Shown: piece after piece, positions 1 through 11,165 of the stretch
How the letters are laid out: the number at the start of each line of letters is the position of its first letter
Numbering within the stretch: the first letter of the stretch is position 1
Origin: Dermatemys mawii
Lineage: Eukaryota; Chordata; Testudines; Dermatemydidae
DNA: 64,000 nucleotides
Direction: 5' to 3'
Assembly: GCA_007922305.1 (NCBI GenBank)
Contig: ML677358.1
Coordinates: forward strand, 13,223,343 to 13,287,342
The notes under the pieces: generated by a model
The model's database searches: none
What the model saw: the letters and a program-made list of their open reading frames with translations, nothing else
Told to the model about the DNA's origin: nothing
Position numbers and translations under genes: made by a program

Positions 1-451
1 TCTCTGGGGGGTGGGGCAGGTGCCGCACAGCTGCCAGACATACTGCTCTGAGCAGAATGGTAAGGGGGTCCGGGGGTTGGTTAAGGGGACAGGGATCAGG
101 GAGCGGTTGGATGGGACAGAAGTTCTGGTGGGGGGGGACGGTCAGGGAATGGGAAACGGGGGAGTTCATAGGGTATGGGAATCCTGGCGGTCTGTCAGGG
201 AGCAGGGGGGTTGGGTAGGAGGTGGGGTCCTGGGGGGGGTCTTGGGAGGGGGTGGTCAGGGGACAAGAAGCAGGACGGGTTGGATGGGTCAGGGATTCTG
301 AGGGGGGGCAGTCAGGGGGAAGGAAGTAGGAGGGGGTGAGACAGGAGGCAGGGCCAGGTTGTTTAGGGAGGCACAGCCTTCCCTACCTGGCCCTCCGTAC
401 AATTTTGCAACCCTGATGTGGCCATCGGGCCAAAAAGTTTGCCCACCCCTG
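1..451. mobile_element. hAT-like DNA element, 3' end (5' end lies outside the window)
   Basis: The stretch ends with a typical hAT-like terminus at about 428-451 (ggccaaaaagtttgcccacc, then cctg). It is preceded by a GC-rich stretch that includes 'gatgtggcca'. The other terminal repeat would lie before base 1, so no target-site duplication can be tested. The family assignment rests on memory of this terminus in turtle genomes. Most of the interior is the G-rich repeat listed separately. Confidence 0.6.
60..345 (+). repeat. G-rich degenerate minisatellite
   Basis: About five imperfect units of 40-60 bases, each opening with gtcaggg and carrying runs of 4-9 G. The plus strand is very G-rich and could form G-quadruplexes. 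An open frame at 11-301 translates to low-complexity Gly/Arg/Trp-rich sequence and is not a gene. Confidence 0.65.
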
Positions 452-1573
452 TGCTACAGCCTGGTCTCTGTGAATGTGTAGCATTCTAACTGGTTTATGT
501 GCTTCATTTCTGCCACTGAAATGGCAGGAATTTATGAATGTATCACAATTTTATATTTGTCTTTAGAAGTTGGTACCAAAGGGCCACATAATTATCAAGA
601 CATTGAGGACCATGGGAAAAAAGCCTTTTGTTGATGGCAATCACACACCTAGTACTGTATGTAACAACAGAGAATTGGAACAAACTAACATTAAAATATT
701 AGGTTGCTCTAAAATTATTAATAATAAATTAACCTACTATAGGTACAGCAGAGTTGGGCTCAAAATGCGACTGCTATTTGCTTTACCACCCAAAACAATC
801 CATTCAATAGCAGTATTAATATTATCCATGAAAACATCCACTTACAAGATTTGTATCCATTGCTCACTCAGCTAAAAAGACACCGGGCAAAAGCAGTTAC
901 CATACACGTAGGTGATACTACGAATAAAATTCTTTTCTCTACAAGACTGCTTATGGCAGATAGTGCACACTTCTTGGCAACTTTGAGAATCTTTTTAATA
1001 CAGCTCTTTCCACAATATATTGAGTCAAATTCTACCCTCAGACATGGATACACAATTCAATGGCATCTGAGGACACAACATCTTATTCCTTGTGAAATTA
1101 ACCACCCCCAATGGCACCCCATCTCCCATGAAGAGGGTGCCAGCACAAAGCCTATATACCACTGCACCCAATGCAATCTTCCAAGGTGGCCTGTGCAGAG
1201 CCAGTGTGGACAATGTTTCCCCCATGTTTGAAAGTTGTATAAGAACCACTGCACTGCTGTTCCCCCTATGATGCCCTGGGGTGGCTCTAACCCAGGCTTA
1301 ACTGTGGCTTGTAATGGCCAGCTTCACCATTACCACTCCTATCTGTACATAAAAAGGGGAAAAGATTTGCCACTCTGGCAAGTGTTTAAGGCTGCTGCAA
1401 TGCTTGTTTAATCAGCCCAACCTTCCCCCGTCCTTCCACATATAAAGAGCAGAAAAGGTATTTCCACTCTCAAGGACAAACAGCTAGAGGTAGCAGATCA
1501 TAGAGGCTGCTTACTAGATATATGCTTTTAGCAATGCTTTAGACACTAGTCGTTATGAACATCTCAGCCTTGC
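452..1573 (-). other. Intron following the ADAMTS exon (partial)
   Basis: Unique-looking AT-rich sequence. I recognise no exon, RNA gene or intact repeat. The short open frames around 851-1254 lie on both strands and show no family motif. The intron begins on the minus strand at 1573 and runs out of the window at the low-coordinate end. Confidence 0.5.
1568..1573 (-). other. Probable GC-type 5' splice site of the ADAMTS exon
   Basis: On the minus strand the exon ends AAAG and the intron opens gcaagg. Apart from the C at +2 this is close to the U1 consensus, as is usual for GC-AG introns. No GT donor with a reasonable consensus occurs between the conserved HVVYRR block and the TAA at the end of the open frame; the nearest GT (AAGAA then gtcact) is poor. 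Confidence 0.6.
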
Positions 1574-1727
1574 CTTTATACTGGATATCTGTGTTCTCAG
1601 TGGGAAGTGACTTCTTGACAGCTGCTCTGCGATATACCACGTGCGTCCTGCCTCCATCTTCCTCCTGACTGCCCTTCTCCTGAGGTTCAATGAAGAACTC
1701 GTCCTTGTCTGTGCGAATCATGCCAGC
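1574..1727 (-). CDS. ADAMTS2: ADAMTS2/3/14-type procollagen N-proteinase, one propeptide exon
   Basis: Internal coding exon of 154 nt. It encodes about 51 residues beginning Ala-Gly-Met-Ile-Arg-Thr, with EFFIEPQEKG and then GRTHVVYRRAAV. These blocks are characteristic of the propeptide just before the furin site in the ADAMTS2, ADAMTS3 and ADAMTS14 group. These enzymes are secreted zinc metalloproteinases that remove N-propeptides from fibrillar procollagens. The start is set by a good acceptor (pyrimidine-rich, ending cattcctag) that leaves codon GCT in phase 0. The end is set by family length: the last residues (DIQYK, then a split Gly codon) fall where paralogues end this segment, and the sequence there is AAAG followed by gcaagg, a GC-type donor. 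The catalytic domain would lie in exons beyond base 1. EFFIEP.EKG favours ADAMTS2; GRTHVVYRR.AV also fits ADAMTS14. Family is fairly sure, paralogue only probable. No stop or frameshift is seen. Confidence 0.78.
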
Positions 1728-1750
1728 CTAGGAATGACAGGACAGAGATG
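1728..1750 (-). other. 3' splice site (acceptor) of the ADAMTS exon
   Basis: Minus-strand sequence is pyrimidine-rich (ctctgtcctgtcattcc) and ends tag immediately before codon GCT. It defines the 5' edge of the exon. Confidence 0.75.
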
Positions 1751-2550
1751 GAACATTTTAAGTTACTATGCATACAGCAGATATTGTGAGTAAACAGTTA
1801 CAATATGCGTAAGCACACTTTAGTACTCTCCAGAGAGCAGTTAGAGTGCAGGGAGTAAGTGAGATGAATTCTTTATTAGGGCAAAATGTAGCATTAATGC
1901 CTCAGCTTGACAAGGAAGGACAAAGGTAAAACACCAGACCAAAGAGATTTCTACTAGAACCTAATTAGCAAGGGTTGGGACTCTCAGTTAGAAATCGACT
2001 ACAAAGAAACAAGTAATATGACCATAGTGAATTGTCAGCCACAAATTGCTCCGGTGTTGTACAAATACCCATGCCTGCCAAATATAGGATCAATTCAGCA
2101 TCATAGGCCATCCCAGATGTACGATTTTATGGTGTTTGATCAGACTTTTCTATTCAGAGACAAGATGGTGAAGTGCTAAGTCTGGTTAGCTGGCAAATAA
2201 GTTTTGTAAATTTTTCTCCTGTATTAATGCACCGTATAAAGATGACACAAAGAACTGTACTGGCACAAACTCTCTTAGCCAGTTAATAAAAAATGATTAA
2301 AATATAATTTTCTATAATAAGTTTCTAAGAGATAAAAGCTTAAAAATCCAAACCAGGACTAATATACTGGTATGAAAAACTGAAGACCTTATTTGTCCAA
2401 TGAAGCACAAAAGAAAAGCCTGACACAATCATTCTCAGCATGTCCACTGCTAACTAGAGCAGTATGAAAGTCATTAAGATAGTTTGGTTTTAACTACCAT
2501 AGCGATCAAGCTATCTTTCCAACATTTTTATTTGGATGGAAAAATATCTA

Positions 2551-2700
2551 GCCTCTTACCGCAAACGTTTGTGTAATGTTATAGAACTGCTCGGCCGAAG
2601 ATGGTTAAGACAGTCAACAACTGGCATGCATTGATTTTTCTGACAAGACGGATACATATGTGTTTGCACATCTACGTTTGAGAACTTCAACTAAACAACT
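2551..2700 (-). other. CpG-bearing segment with cryptic minus-strand donor
   Basis: This 150-bp patch holds several CpGs (aaacgtttgc, tcggccgaag, gacgga) in an otherwise CpG-poor intron. On the minus strand a good donor (TTTGCG then gtaaga) ends at 2560. A possible acceptor (ggccgagcag) sits only 27 nt upstream, giving a nine-codon microexon (FYNITQTFA). It could equally be a conserved non-coding element or an unrecognised repeat. There is no family evidence. Confidence 0.25.
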
Positions 2701-3270
2701 CTAGTTTGTAAACAGAGAGCCTTGATTATGATGACATGAAATACAGCAGAAGAAATTCTTAATAGTACTGAATAGGGGAACATCACCAAATGTAGCCTCC
2801 TGGAAGAAGGCTACTTCACTTATTAGAAACTCCCTTTTCTTTATTCTGCTAATCAGTGACACTAGAGAGTCAACCACCACTAAGCACAGTACCCCACTGG
2901 TCACTAGACTTCACTGGCATGTGCAAATGAGTGTGTCTGCACATTTATACCACTCATGGTATCTAAGCACCTAGGATTGCAAATTATTTGTATGCCATAG
3001 CACTCCAAAGAGAACCAAAAAGGGACCCAATTTCCGGCCCCTTTGAAGCCAGTGTCTAACCTACCATTGTTGTCATTTGGATGCTCCATCGAACCCCAGT
3101 GGTAAAATTTTAATATAGTGCAAGTGCACAGAAATACTTTTGCTACAAAACAGTAAACTGCTTTTGCTGCGGCTATACATACAGCATGCTCTTTGATTCC
3201 CTTCTTGGAAAAATGTCAGGTTCATTTGTCATGTCTTAACTTACATTAGGCAAGACTTCCAGTCCTAGAT

Positions 3271-3309
3271 TTTATTTATTTTTATATCTATCTATCTATA
3301 TCTATATAG
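3271..3309. repeat. Microsatellite, TTTA then TATC units
   Basis: Imperfect tetranucleotide run: tttatttattttta followed by tatctatctatctatatcta. Confidence 0.85.
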
Positions 3310-5440
3310 TGTATACAAAAACAGATTAAAGGGAAAGAATTAAAGAAACAAAATTATATTCAAGCAGTTCAGGTTGCTACTCTGTTGCCTATACAGTGAG
3401 CAAACTGAATTTAAAATCCTGCCCTGATTCCTTTTATCTAATTTAAATTCTACAACAGACACAAGGAAGGTGAAACAGGCTCAGCAGCCAAGCAAGCTAA
3501 GACAACCAAGAAAACAAATGCTAAACTGGGTAGAAAGCAATTGATCTTTTTTCTGTAAACAGGAATGCATACAAAGAAACTTTAGAATTCATCTTTTTTT
3601 AAAAGTATACATACACCCAGTGCTAAATTTTCAAAACTTTGCATGAAATATGCACAACTTCAGAGAGGCGTAAAAATTTGCATCTCAGACAGAAGCACAG
3701 ACTGACTATGTTGAGCATGTCACATTTAAACCCAGTGCAAATACACACATATATTAACTGTGATATGATATAGGTGTGCAATGGCCATTTACAATTAACA
3801 TGTAAGTGGGCAAATATAAAAAGTATGCATTTCTAGATTAAACTCACCAATAATAAAGTAATCCATGTCAGATTTTAATAATTCATGGAGGGTTGAACAG
3901 GCAAAGACACGTTGTGATGCTAGGAAAAATGCTGCTGTGATACTGAAGTCAGCATGATGAACTAAAGGTAACTTAAACTGGAATTTAAGCTTTCTAACCA
4001 AGTGAATAAGAATTAGAAAATGTTTGTAATCAAACGGCTCTGAAAAACAAACTTGCTCCCAGGGGGTTGATGCTCTTTGAAAATGAAAAAGGAATTTGTT
4101 CACAGCTGCTTGAGAAAATGAAGACACTAACTGGGGAGGCTAAACACACAACCAGACAACAAAAAAGATACCTAGCATGCTGGGAAGTTTCAGGGAATCT
4201 TGAATAAACTGGCCGTGACACTATACTATAAGGGGCACAGAAAAGCCCTCTACAGAAATGTTTTTTCTTCTAGGACAAATCACAAAGGTTTAGAGGCCGC
4301 TCAAGATCCGGGGGTTAACTGGGCTTTGCAGTTCAGGTTTGAGGTTGACTCTAGAGATGAACAAAAAATGGATCCGCCCCCCAGAAAAGTTCAACTAAAA
4401 ATTTGTTTTTATCTAAATTTGCAGTGGAAACATTTAATTTCAGGGCAGAAATCTGATAAATATTTCAGTTTGGAAATGCTGCCCTAGGGTCTTGCGCTCC
4501 CATTCTCCATTGTGGGCATCCTGGTCAGACTACATTTCACCTGATGCATCTTGGTCTCTCCTCTTCGAGAGGGAAACAGTGCATCATGAGAATGCTGCTT
4601 ATGGAAGAGACTGGAGACATGAGGCACTGTTTCCAAACTAAAATATTTTGGGGGCCTTCTGTTTGTCTAAAAGAAAATGAATTTTTTTTCCATGGAAAGC
4701 GTTAACACATTCAAAACTGTGCATGTATTTGTGTGCCTTCACTTGTACACCAATTTATCACAATTGTGAGTACAGTGATCCTAACTGTGTGTACAGGGCC
4801 AGATTCATCAGCACACTGCAGCAGCTTTGTGTCCAGAGATGTAAACTAAGCTCAGTGGTCTCCTGGCTTTGCACTGCTCTGGCGAGCTACGCCAAGTTTA
4901 TAATGGCTGCTTTGCATTGCTGGACATCCTAGCATACCAGTGCATGTGTGCAACATGTGTTTGTACCCACCTATCTGTTTGTGTGTGTAACAGCAATAAA
5001 TGGCACACACAGATATTGTAAAGTACAGCAAATTGCTGCTACTCAGAGGGAAATAATCAACATGAACAGTAGCTATTATTTTTATTTATTTATATACTAA
5101 ATACTTTCCAAACAGAAAAGAAGGCATAATCCAAGTCCTGAGGAGTTTACAATCTAAGAGATAATGAAGGTCACAGGTAGAGTTGTACCTAATTCTGGAC
5201 CCAAACCTATCCTGGGGAAGTTCAAATCCACACTTTAAAATCCATGCACCTCTATATAAACAAACTGAACTGAAATGTCATATGTGCAGTCACTATACTC
5301 CAAACACGGGGAAAGTATGGAATCAGATCTTGTTCCAGTTCTGAGCTTTACCAATCAGGCTATCACTAGATATATATGAAGACCTCTGTGGAAAGATGCT
5401 AACACAGGCCTAGAAGAAAGGTGAGGTTTAAGTGTCTAAA
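3310..5440. other. Intronic sequence, little recognised
   Basis: AT-rich, apparently unique sequence. The segment 3848-3977 on the minus strand is open for 43 codons between a moderate acceptor (aaattccag) and a good donor (ATTG then gtgagt). It shows no recognisable family, so I do not call it an exon. Positions 4490-4640 carry a fragment with 'gactacatttcacctgatgc' that may be an old DNA-transposon relic. Confidence 0.4.
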
Positions 5441-5616
5441 GCAGAGGACTTGGTATCAGGAAGTTCCAAGGACTCCTGCCTGCCTGGTACCTCTGAGTGA
5501 GTCATTTAACCTCTGTACCTCATTTGCTCATCTGTAAAATAATGATAATAGTGAACTCTCTCATAGAGGAGTTATGAGGGCTGATTAGATAATGTTTGTC
5601 AAATGCTTTGAAATTG
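5441..5616 (+). mobile_element. MIR-like SINE fragment
   Basis: Contains the recognisable MIR middle and tail in sense orientation: gagtcatttaacctctgtac, then ctcatctgtaaaataatgat, then a run resembling 'caaatgctttgaaa'. Diverged but collinear with the family as I remember it. Confidence 0.65.
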
Positions 5617-5998
5617 AAACGCTCACCATAATTGCTGAGTATTTCTATTATTGTTTCTATCCAGGAAATCAGAAAAAAATCGTTCTTGCTATGGTACATC
5701 TGTGGATACAAGCTCAAAATCATGAAGTTTTATGACCCAGCAAATAGTGTAATAGGTGGAACTCAAAAGAACCCCAAGTCAAAGGCAGAAAAGGTGTTCG
5801 CATAAACATCCCATTTACATGACAAATTCTTTTCTTCACTGTTGCCACATCCCACACTAGTGACAACACTGTTTGTGCCAAGAAAATAAATGTCTGAAGA
5901 TTTAAAAGTTTAATAATCACTACTACCATTATAAAGTTATTCCTGGAGCAATTTCCTGGAGGGTATTTCTAGATGGCAACTAAAAGATCAAATTATTT

Positions 5999-6105
5999 GG
6001 ACCAAATTCTGCTTTCAGTTCCACAAAGGTTAGTCCAGGGGAATTCGACAAGTCACTGAAGATCATCTGAATATACCCCAGTGGAAAGAAAAGCAGAATT
6101 GAGCC
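5999..6105. mobile_element. Short palindromic MITE
   Basis: Begins ggaccaaattctgctttc and ends aaaagcagaattgagcc, which are near inverted complements. It is one of several short palindromic elements in this window with '(g)gccaaattctg' or '(g)gcctgattctg' ends. Confidence 0.6.
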
Positions 6106-8481
6106 TATTCACTATTAAGTTATCAATTTTTGGAGCAGAGGAAGGATGATTGCTTCAAGAGAACCAGAAGTTCAAAAGTAACTGCAAAGAGCAGTGTCTT
6201 TTTTGTATTCTGTTATATCTTTTTATTTTTAGTCAATGTCCAGGACAGTTGCATATTCATTAGTCACCTATAAACAGTGCCTCCAGTTTACTATGATTCT
6301 CAAGCCACAGTAAATGCTGTGTAATTCAGGACTAGACTTGGAAATCAGCACCAGCCATAAAAATGACTTGAAAAATCTGGAAGAAATGCTGAGCTGACTC
6401 TTCCTTCACCCCCGCTTCCCTTTTGTTTTGGGGTGCTTACGGTGGGGGAAGGATATTGCTAAATCATCCCTGCCAGGAGTGTTTTATCATCTAGCTTGTA
6501 AAAAATACTAATGAAGAGAAAAAGAATTTGCCTTTGAGATGCACCAAAGCATCTAATAGCCCATAGCCTCCAAATAGTTCCCAAGAGAGGATACCCTCAG
6601 GCCCTTTTTCCAAAGGCTTTATATCCTGACCACAAATTACTCAAGTCAAGCACCAATTAGAGCTCATTAACAAGCACCAAGAAGTGGAGCAGAAGAAAAT
6701 ACTTAATCATAGAGAAGATGCAGTTAAGAGAACAAACCCTCCTCTGGTTTGCAAGAAAGTTATTTGGGAGTCTAAGCTACACAGAGGGAACTTCAGAAAG
6801 AAAGCATGGAGAATGCTATCCCATCCCACTGAGCAAAAGGAGACACTGGTGTGTCACTGATGAGCCTATTAAGCCATGTGGAAGTTGAACGGTATGGAGG
6901 CCCACGAAGCCTAGTAAAAGAGGTGTGTGCAGTGCATCTCCTAACACTGGCCAGTCTGACAAGACATTTTAAGGACTGCAAGAGCCCAGTGTTCACCATT
7001 CTACTAACATCACGTGCTACCTTCTCCTCCTTTGTCCACTGTCCCAAGCTCCATGTTCTTTCCCTGCCCCGCAACAGGACTTGTTTACTCTCTCCCTCCA
7101 CACAAGGGAGAGACCAGAAGTCACAACCTCCCTTCTTGGCTGCTCCAGGGAAGCACAACAATGCATTGGCCCTTACTATAGGCTAGATCACAAACTGATG
7201 AGCTATCCCAAAGTTAGGACCTTATCAACAAAAAGTTTGCCATGGACACTAAAAATCACATTTAACACAGTTTGCTGGGCTAAGCGTGATCTCCCTCTCT
7301 CATGTTTCCTCCCCTCATATTTTTGTTATAAAAGCTGCAGAAAAAGTTAGAAGGCTATTTGGAGTCTGGGGAATACATTATGGATTATCCTAAAACAGAT
7401 TTCTTGTCTAATTTAATTTAGATGTGGTTGAAAAATCTCAGCCTAGCAATTTTGAGGATGATATGCTTGTGTTGGATTGGGGGGTGGGGGGAGGGATAGA
7501 GCAAGAATGAATCTTTTGCCCTTACTACAGTTGTAGCAAATACCCAAGACTGCAAAAAATATGAGGAAGTGAGTAATAAAAATGTTCTGTTTTTCCATTT
7601 ACTTATTTAGGGGGAACATTTCAAAAGGCATAACTGATAGGAACTGAGAAACAGGAAATGAACTTCTGACTGTAACCTCTCAGCCACATTTAGTATAGCT
7701 GCTGCACTTGACAGGCCCACAGTGTCCCAGGTGACATTCATACCACGAAATGTTTCTGTTACCACCGCCTGGCTTTTTCTGTAAGGGAAATTCCATTGGT
7801 TCTCTGTGACCCTTGCACCTTGGTGGAACCTCCTGCCTTTCCATCACTTGGGACCTGTGCCAGGGTTTCCAGCAGTATTGTAGAGCTCAGTTCAAAATAT
7901 GCCTCTCTCAGTCCCCTCAACTACCACCACCTCCTCTCCTATTTACAAGGCATTACTTCAGGTTTCACAGCTTTGGCTCCCATAACTAATTATATGTCTT
8001 CTGTAGCTCTGTGCTCAGTGAGTGACTTAATTGTCTGCTTGTTCACATTGACATCACAGCTTCATGTCCTGGATTGTACTGAAGTAAACTCACTAACTAC
8101 TGCTGCTTCTACTCCTTCCAGACTCCAGGCTTTGGACACGTCCTGTAGCTTCAGGTTTAATTAATGATCATTTTTTCCTCATTAGCATGGGCTTATAAAA
8201 TTGATTATTCCACACAAGGACGGATTTACCTCCCAATAGCCAAGGAAATGAAGACTAGGATTAAATGTGCATTACCTACAAATTAATATCAACAAATAAA
8301 TCCAAATCTCTGATTAACTAGTCAATTAATAAAACAGTAGCTTACAAGGGATCAGAATGCTTTAGAGACAACAATTCTGCTGTGTAAGGACAGCAATCCT
8401 CCATCCTTGTGGAATATTTGATTACATTCAAGCAAAAATGCAACCAACACCACATGTGGGTATACATGAGCTGCACACTAA
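6106..8481. other. Intronic sequence, nothing recognised
   Basis: No exon, RNA gene or repeat identified. The overlapping open frames at 6793-7350 lie on both strands, have no recognisable motifs and no flanking splice consensus that I would trust. Confidence 0.4.
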
Positions 8482-8767
8482 GGCCATGTCTACACGACTG
8501 GCTGGGTCGGCGGGTAGAGATCGATCTATTGGGGATCGATTTATTGCGTCACCTCAAGACACGATAAATCATTCCCCAAAGTCAGCGCTGGAACTCCAGC
8601 TCGCCAAAAGGCGCAAGGCAGAGTTGACCAGGCAGCCCGCTGTTGACCGTTGCCACCGTGAGGATGGCAGGTAAGTCGACCTAAGATGCGTCGACTTCAG
8701 CTACGCTATTTATGTAGCTGAAGTTGCATTTCTTAGGTCGACCCTCCCCGCTAGTGTAGACCAGGCC
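8482..8767. mobile_element. PIF/Harbinger non-autonomous element, copy 1 (286 bp)
   Basis: Terminal inverted repeats ggccatgtctacac and gtgtagaccaggcc, flanked on both sides by TAA, the 3-bp target site typical of PIF/Harbinger. The inside carries two hairpins: gatcgatttattgcgtc against gacacgataaatc, and acttcagctac against gtagctgaagt. A perfect splice-donor match (ggcag then gtaagt) lies near 8669. Same length as copy 3. Confidence 0.85.
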
Positions 8768-9079
8768 TAACAAATCCAAAAAAATTATCTTAAATTTCAG
8801 TTATGAGTGTCAGTTTGATAACTAACAGGTGATAAATACTTTAAATGACTCCACTGTATTACCTTCAGATTCATACTGATCAATTAAATCACAGAAGCAA
8901 AGAACCCTACAGGTTTGCATTTCATTGTTTAGCTTCAAAGAGATTTGCTAGGCAATTCAAAACAGGAAAAGATTGTATTTACACATGAGCAAGATGGCTA
9001 GGCAAGGTCTCAGTCAAGCATATGGAAATCAAATGCATTCTGGGCATAGACACACCTCTTAAAATATGATAATAAAACC

Positions 9080-9550
9080 TGGCACTGATCTAGCGCTTTT
9101 CAGTAGTGAATCTCAAAGAACTTTACAAATTTTATTTTTATTTATAGGTTTTCTGTGGGTCTTAGCACTATGGAATATAGGCCTCTTGCAATCAATGGAT
9201 TTATCGCTACCACATTGAAGTGAGGCAGAGAAATATTATCCCATTTTCACTGAAGGGGAACTGAGGCACAGAGAAAATAAATGTCTTGTCCCAGATCTCA
9301 CAGGAAATGTGTAGCAGAACTAGGAACAAAATACAAACCTCTTTAATTCATGCCCTGTGCCTTAATCACCCAACCATCCTTACTCTCTTTGGGATAATGG
9401 GTATGCATCGTTATCCTCATTTTACAAATGGGGAAACATGGAGGTACAGACAGCTATAGTGACTTGTCCAAATTTACACTGTGATTTAGAGTCAGAGCTG
9501 GGACTGAAACCTTGCTCTCCTGACTCCCAATCATGTGTGCTACAAGTCGT
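9080..9550 (-). mobile_element. Two adjacent MIR-like SINE copies, antisense
   Basis: The first copy (about 9080-9380) has 'tagcgcttttcagtag', a cattttcactgaagggg-like segment and gaggcacagag. The second (about 9392-9550) repeats the cattttacaaatggggaaac block and ends in the degenerate 'agagctgggactgaaacc' segment. Both are in antisense order to the MIR consensus as I recall it. Confidence 0.6.
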
Positions 9551-10250
9551 CTCACATGTGCTACATAAATTATTGAAGGACTAAAATAGTTTAAGTTAGA
9601 AAATTGCACAAGGGGGAAATGGACTAGCTTATATTTTTAATCCTGTTTAGCTTTTTTCACCCTGTAAACATTGCAAAAAGCTTCTTATGACATATTGTGT
9701 TTGTTTCTTTAAGAGGATACCTTAAATTGCAGGGTCAGAATTGCATGGTATGGTAAATCTATTTTTCTTTTAACTGAACAGAAGTACTGAAGAGTTGCAT
9801 AAAACATTTCAAATATGTTGGCATATATTGTACTGTAAGTTACTACTGCCCTACAGCTACAATGATTTATTGTCCCCCTGTCCCAAGGGGCAGTTTTAAA
9901 CTGAATGCAAGAATTTTTCTTATTGTCAACTAGAAATCAACCCTTTTGCAACTTCTTTCATGCCCTTCTACAGTTATGCAATTTGGTTTCCACATTCATT
10001 GGATGCAAATAAAAAAAAACTGAATGATTTACATACATGTTCCAGGGTAATATCCTATTTGATGTATTAGTCTGCTTTTCCACATTCAGTACAAGGTAAC
10101 CCCAAACAAATGAAAGGGAAAAAAATTATACTAACATAAGGCCTCTCTGCCAATGGAATTTCACTTCTACCTCCAGTAAAGCTTTGTCAGTGCAATCACA
10201 TTATGCAGTGGCTACGACATTCACAGGTAATAAATAACAATGACAATCGC

Positions 10251-10320
10251 CAGATCCTCAGCTGGTGTCAACTGACGTCGATGGAGCTACATGAGTTTAC
10301 ACCAGCTGAACCTTTGGCCC
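10251..10320. mobile_element. Short palindromic MITE
   Basis: Arms cagctggtgt and acaccagctg flank 'gatggagctacatgag'. This matches the palindromic repeat around 'gatcctcagctggtgtaaat' that I know from turtles. Confidence 0.55.
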
Positions 10321-10560
10321 AATATTTCCATTTATGTTACACCTTTCACCATAGAAACGCAAAGCTTTTTGTGGGGGGGGGGGGGGTGAGGGAGTAACAT
10401 AATTGTGAGGTATGTTAAGTATTATGCCCATGTAACACATGAGAAAATAGACACAGAAGTAAAAAGACTTTTCCAAAGTCCAATAGAAACTCATGTCTGC
10501 CACTGTGAACAGAACCCAGGAGTCCTGACTACTGGTCCCCTGTTTTTACCACTAGACACC
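10321..10560 (-). mobile_element. MIR-like SINE fragment with a poly-G tract
   Basis: Antisense order with 'acacatgagaaaatagacac', 'acttttccaaagtcc' and 'aacccaggagtcctgac'. It is interrupted by a run of 14 G at 10373-10386, which may be polymorphic. Confidence 0.5.
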
Positions 10561-10647
10561 ATTACTAAAGTTGCTTTAGATAACTTTTCGCCTAAAAGAA
10601 ACTGCACTGCTAAGAGAAGCTTTATGTAAGTTATAGTTACGGAGAGT

Positions 10648-10915
10648 ATGGCTACACTACCCGCCAGATCGGCGGGTAGCACTCGATGCATCAGGGATCG
10701 ATCAATTTATTGTGTCTCATCTAGACGTGATAAATCGATCCCCGAATTGACTCTTGTACTCCACCTCGGCAAAAGGAGTAAGCGGAGTCAGTGGAGAAGC
10801 AGCCCCGGTCGACTCGCTGCCGTGGGGACGGCCAGATAAGTCAACCTAAGATACTTCGACTTCACCTATGCTATTGACATAGCTGAAGTTGTGTATCTTA
10901 GAGAGACACCCCCAG
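10648..10915. mobile_element. PIF/Harbinger non-autonomous element, copy 2 (decayed)
   Basis: Collinear with copy 1: atggctacac terminus, 'gggatcgatcaatttattg', the acgtgataaatcgatcc arm, 'ccagataagtcaacctaag' and the acttcacctatg/catagctgaagt hairpin. The 3' terminus is not clear. The donor motif of copies 1 and 3 is mutated here (cagataagt). Confidence 0.75.
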
Positions 10916-10989
10916 CCCCGAGATTCCACTGGAGGCTCCACATTAGCTACTGTATTTTGAGTTAAATCTAGAATAAACTTTCCCAACTA

Positions 10990-11165
10990 CACCTCTACCT
11001 CGATATAATGTGGTCCTTGGGAGCCAAAAAATCATACCGCTGCGTAGATGAAACCGCGTTGTATCAAGGTAGAGGAGTGTGCAGCCACGCCTCCTGGAGC
11101 GCTCTTTTACCGTGTTCTATCAGAATTCGCCTTTTATCAGACCGCGTTATATCGGGGTAGAGGTT
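10990..11165. mobile_element. Tc1/mariner-like TIR element (176 bp)
   Basis: Terminal inverted repeats cacctctacctcgatataa and ttatatcggggtagaggtt, flanked by TA on both sides, as expected of Tc1/mariner/pogo elements. Internal 'accgcg' blocks repeat. It is too short to code for anything. Confidence 0.75.

Noticed and set aside
11..301. 96-codon plus-strand frame
   Set aside because: Lies in a G-rich minisatellite; the Gly/Arg/Trp-rich product is a by-product of base composition.
3848..3977. Minus-strand 43-codon segment between an acceptor and a good donor (gtgagt)
   Set aside because: No recognised family, weak pyrimidine tract, and it would end in phase 1 while the next ADAMTS exon starts in phase 0.
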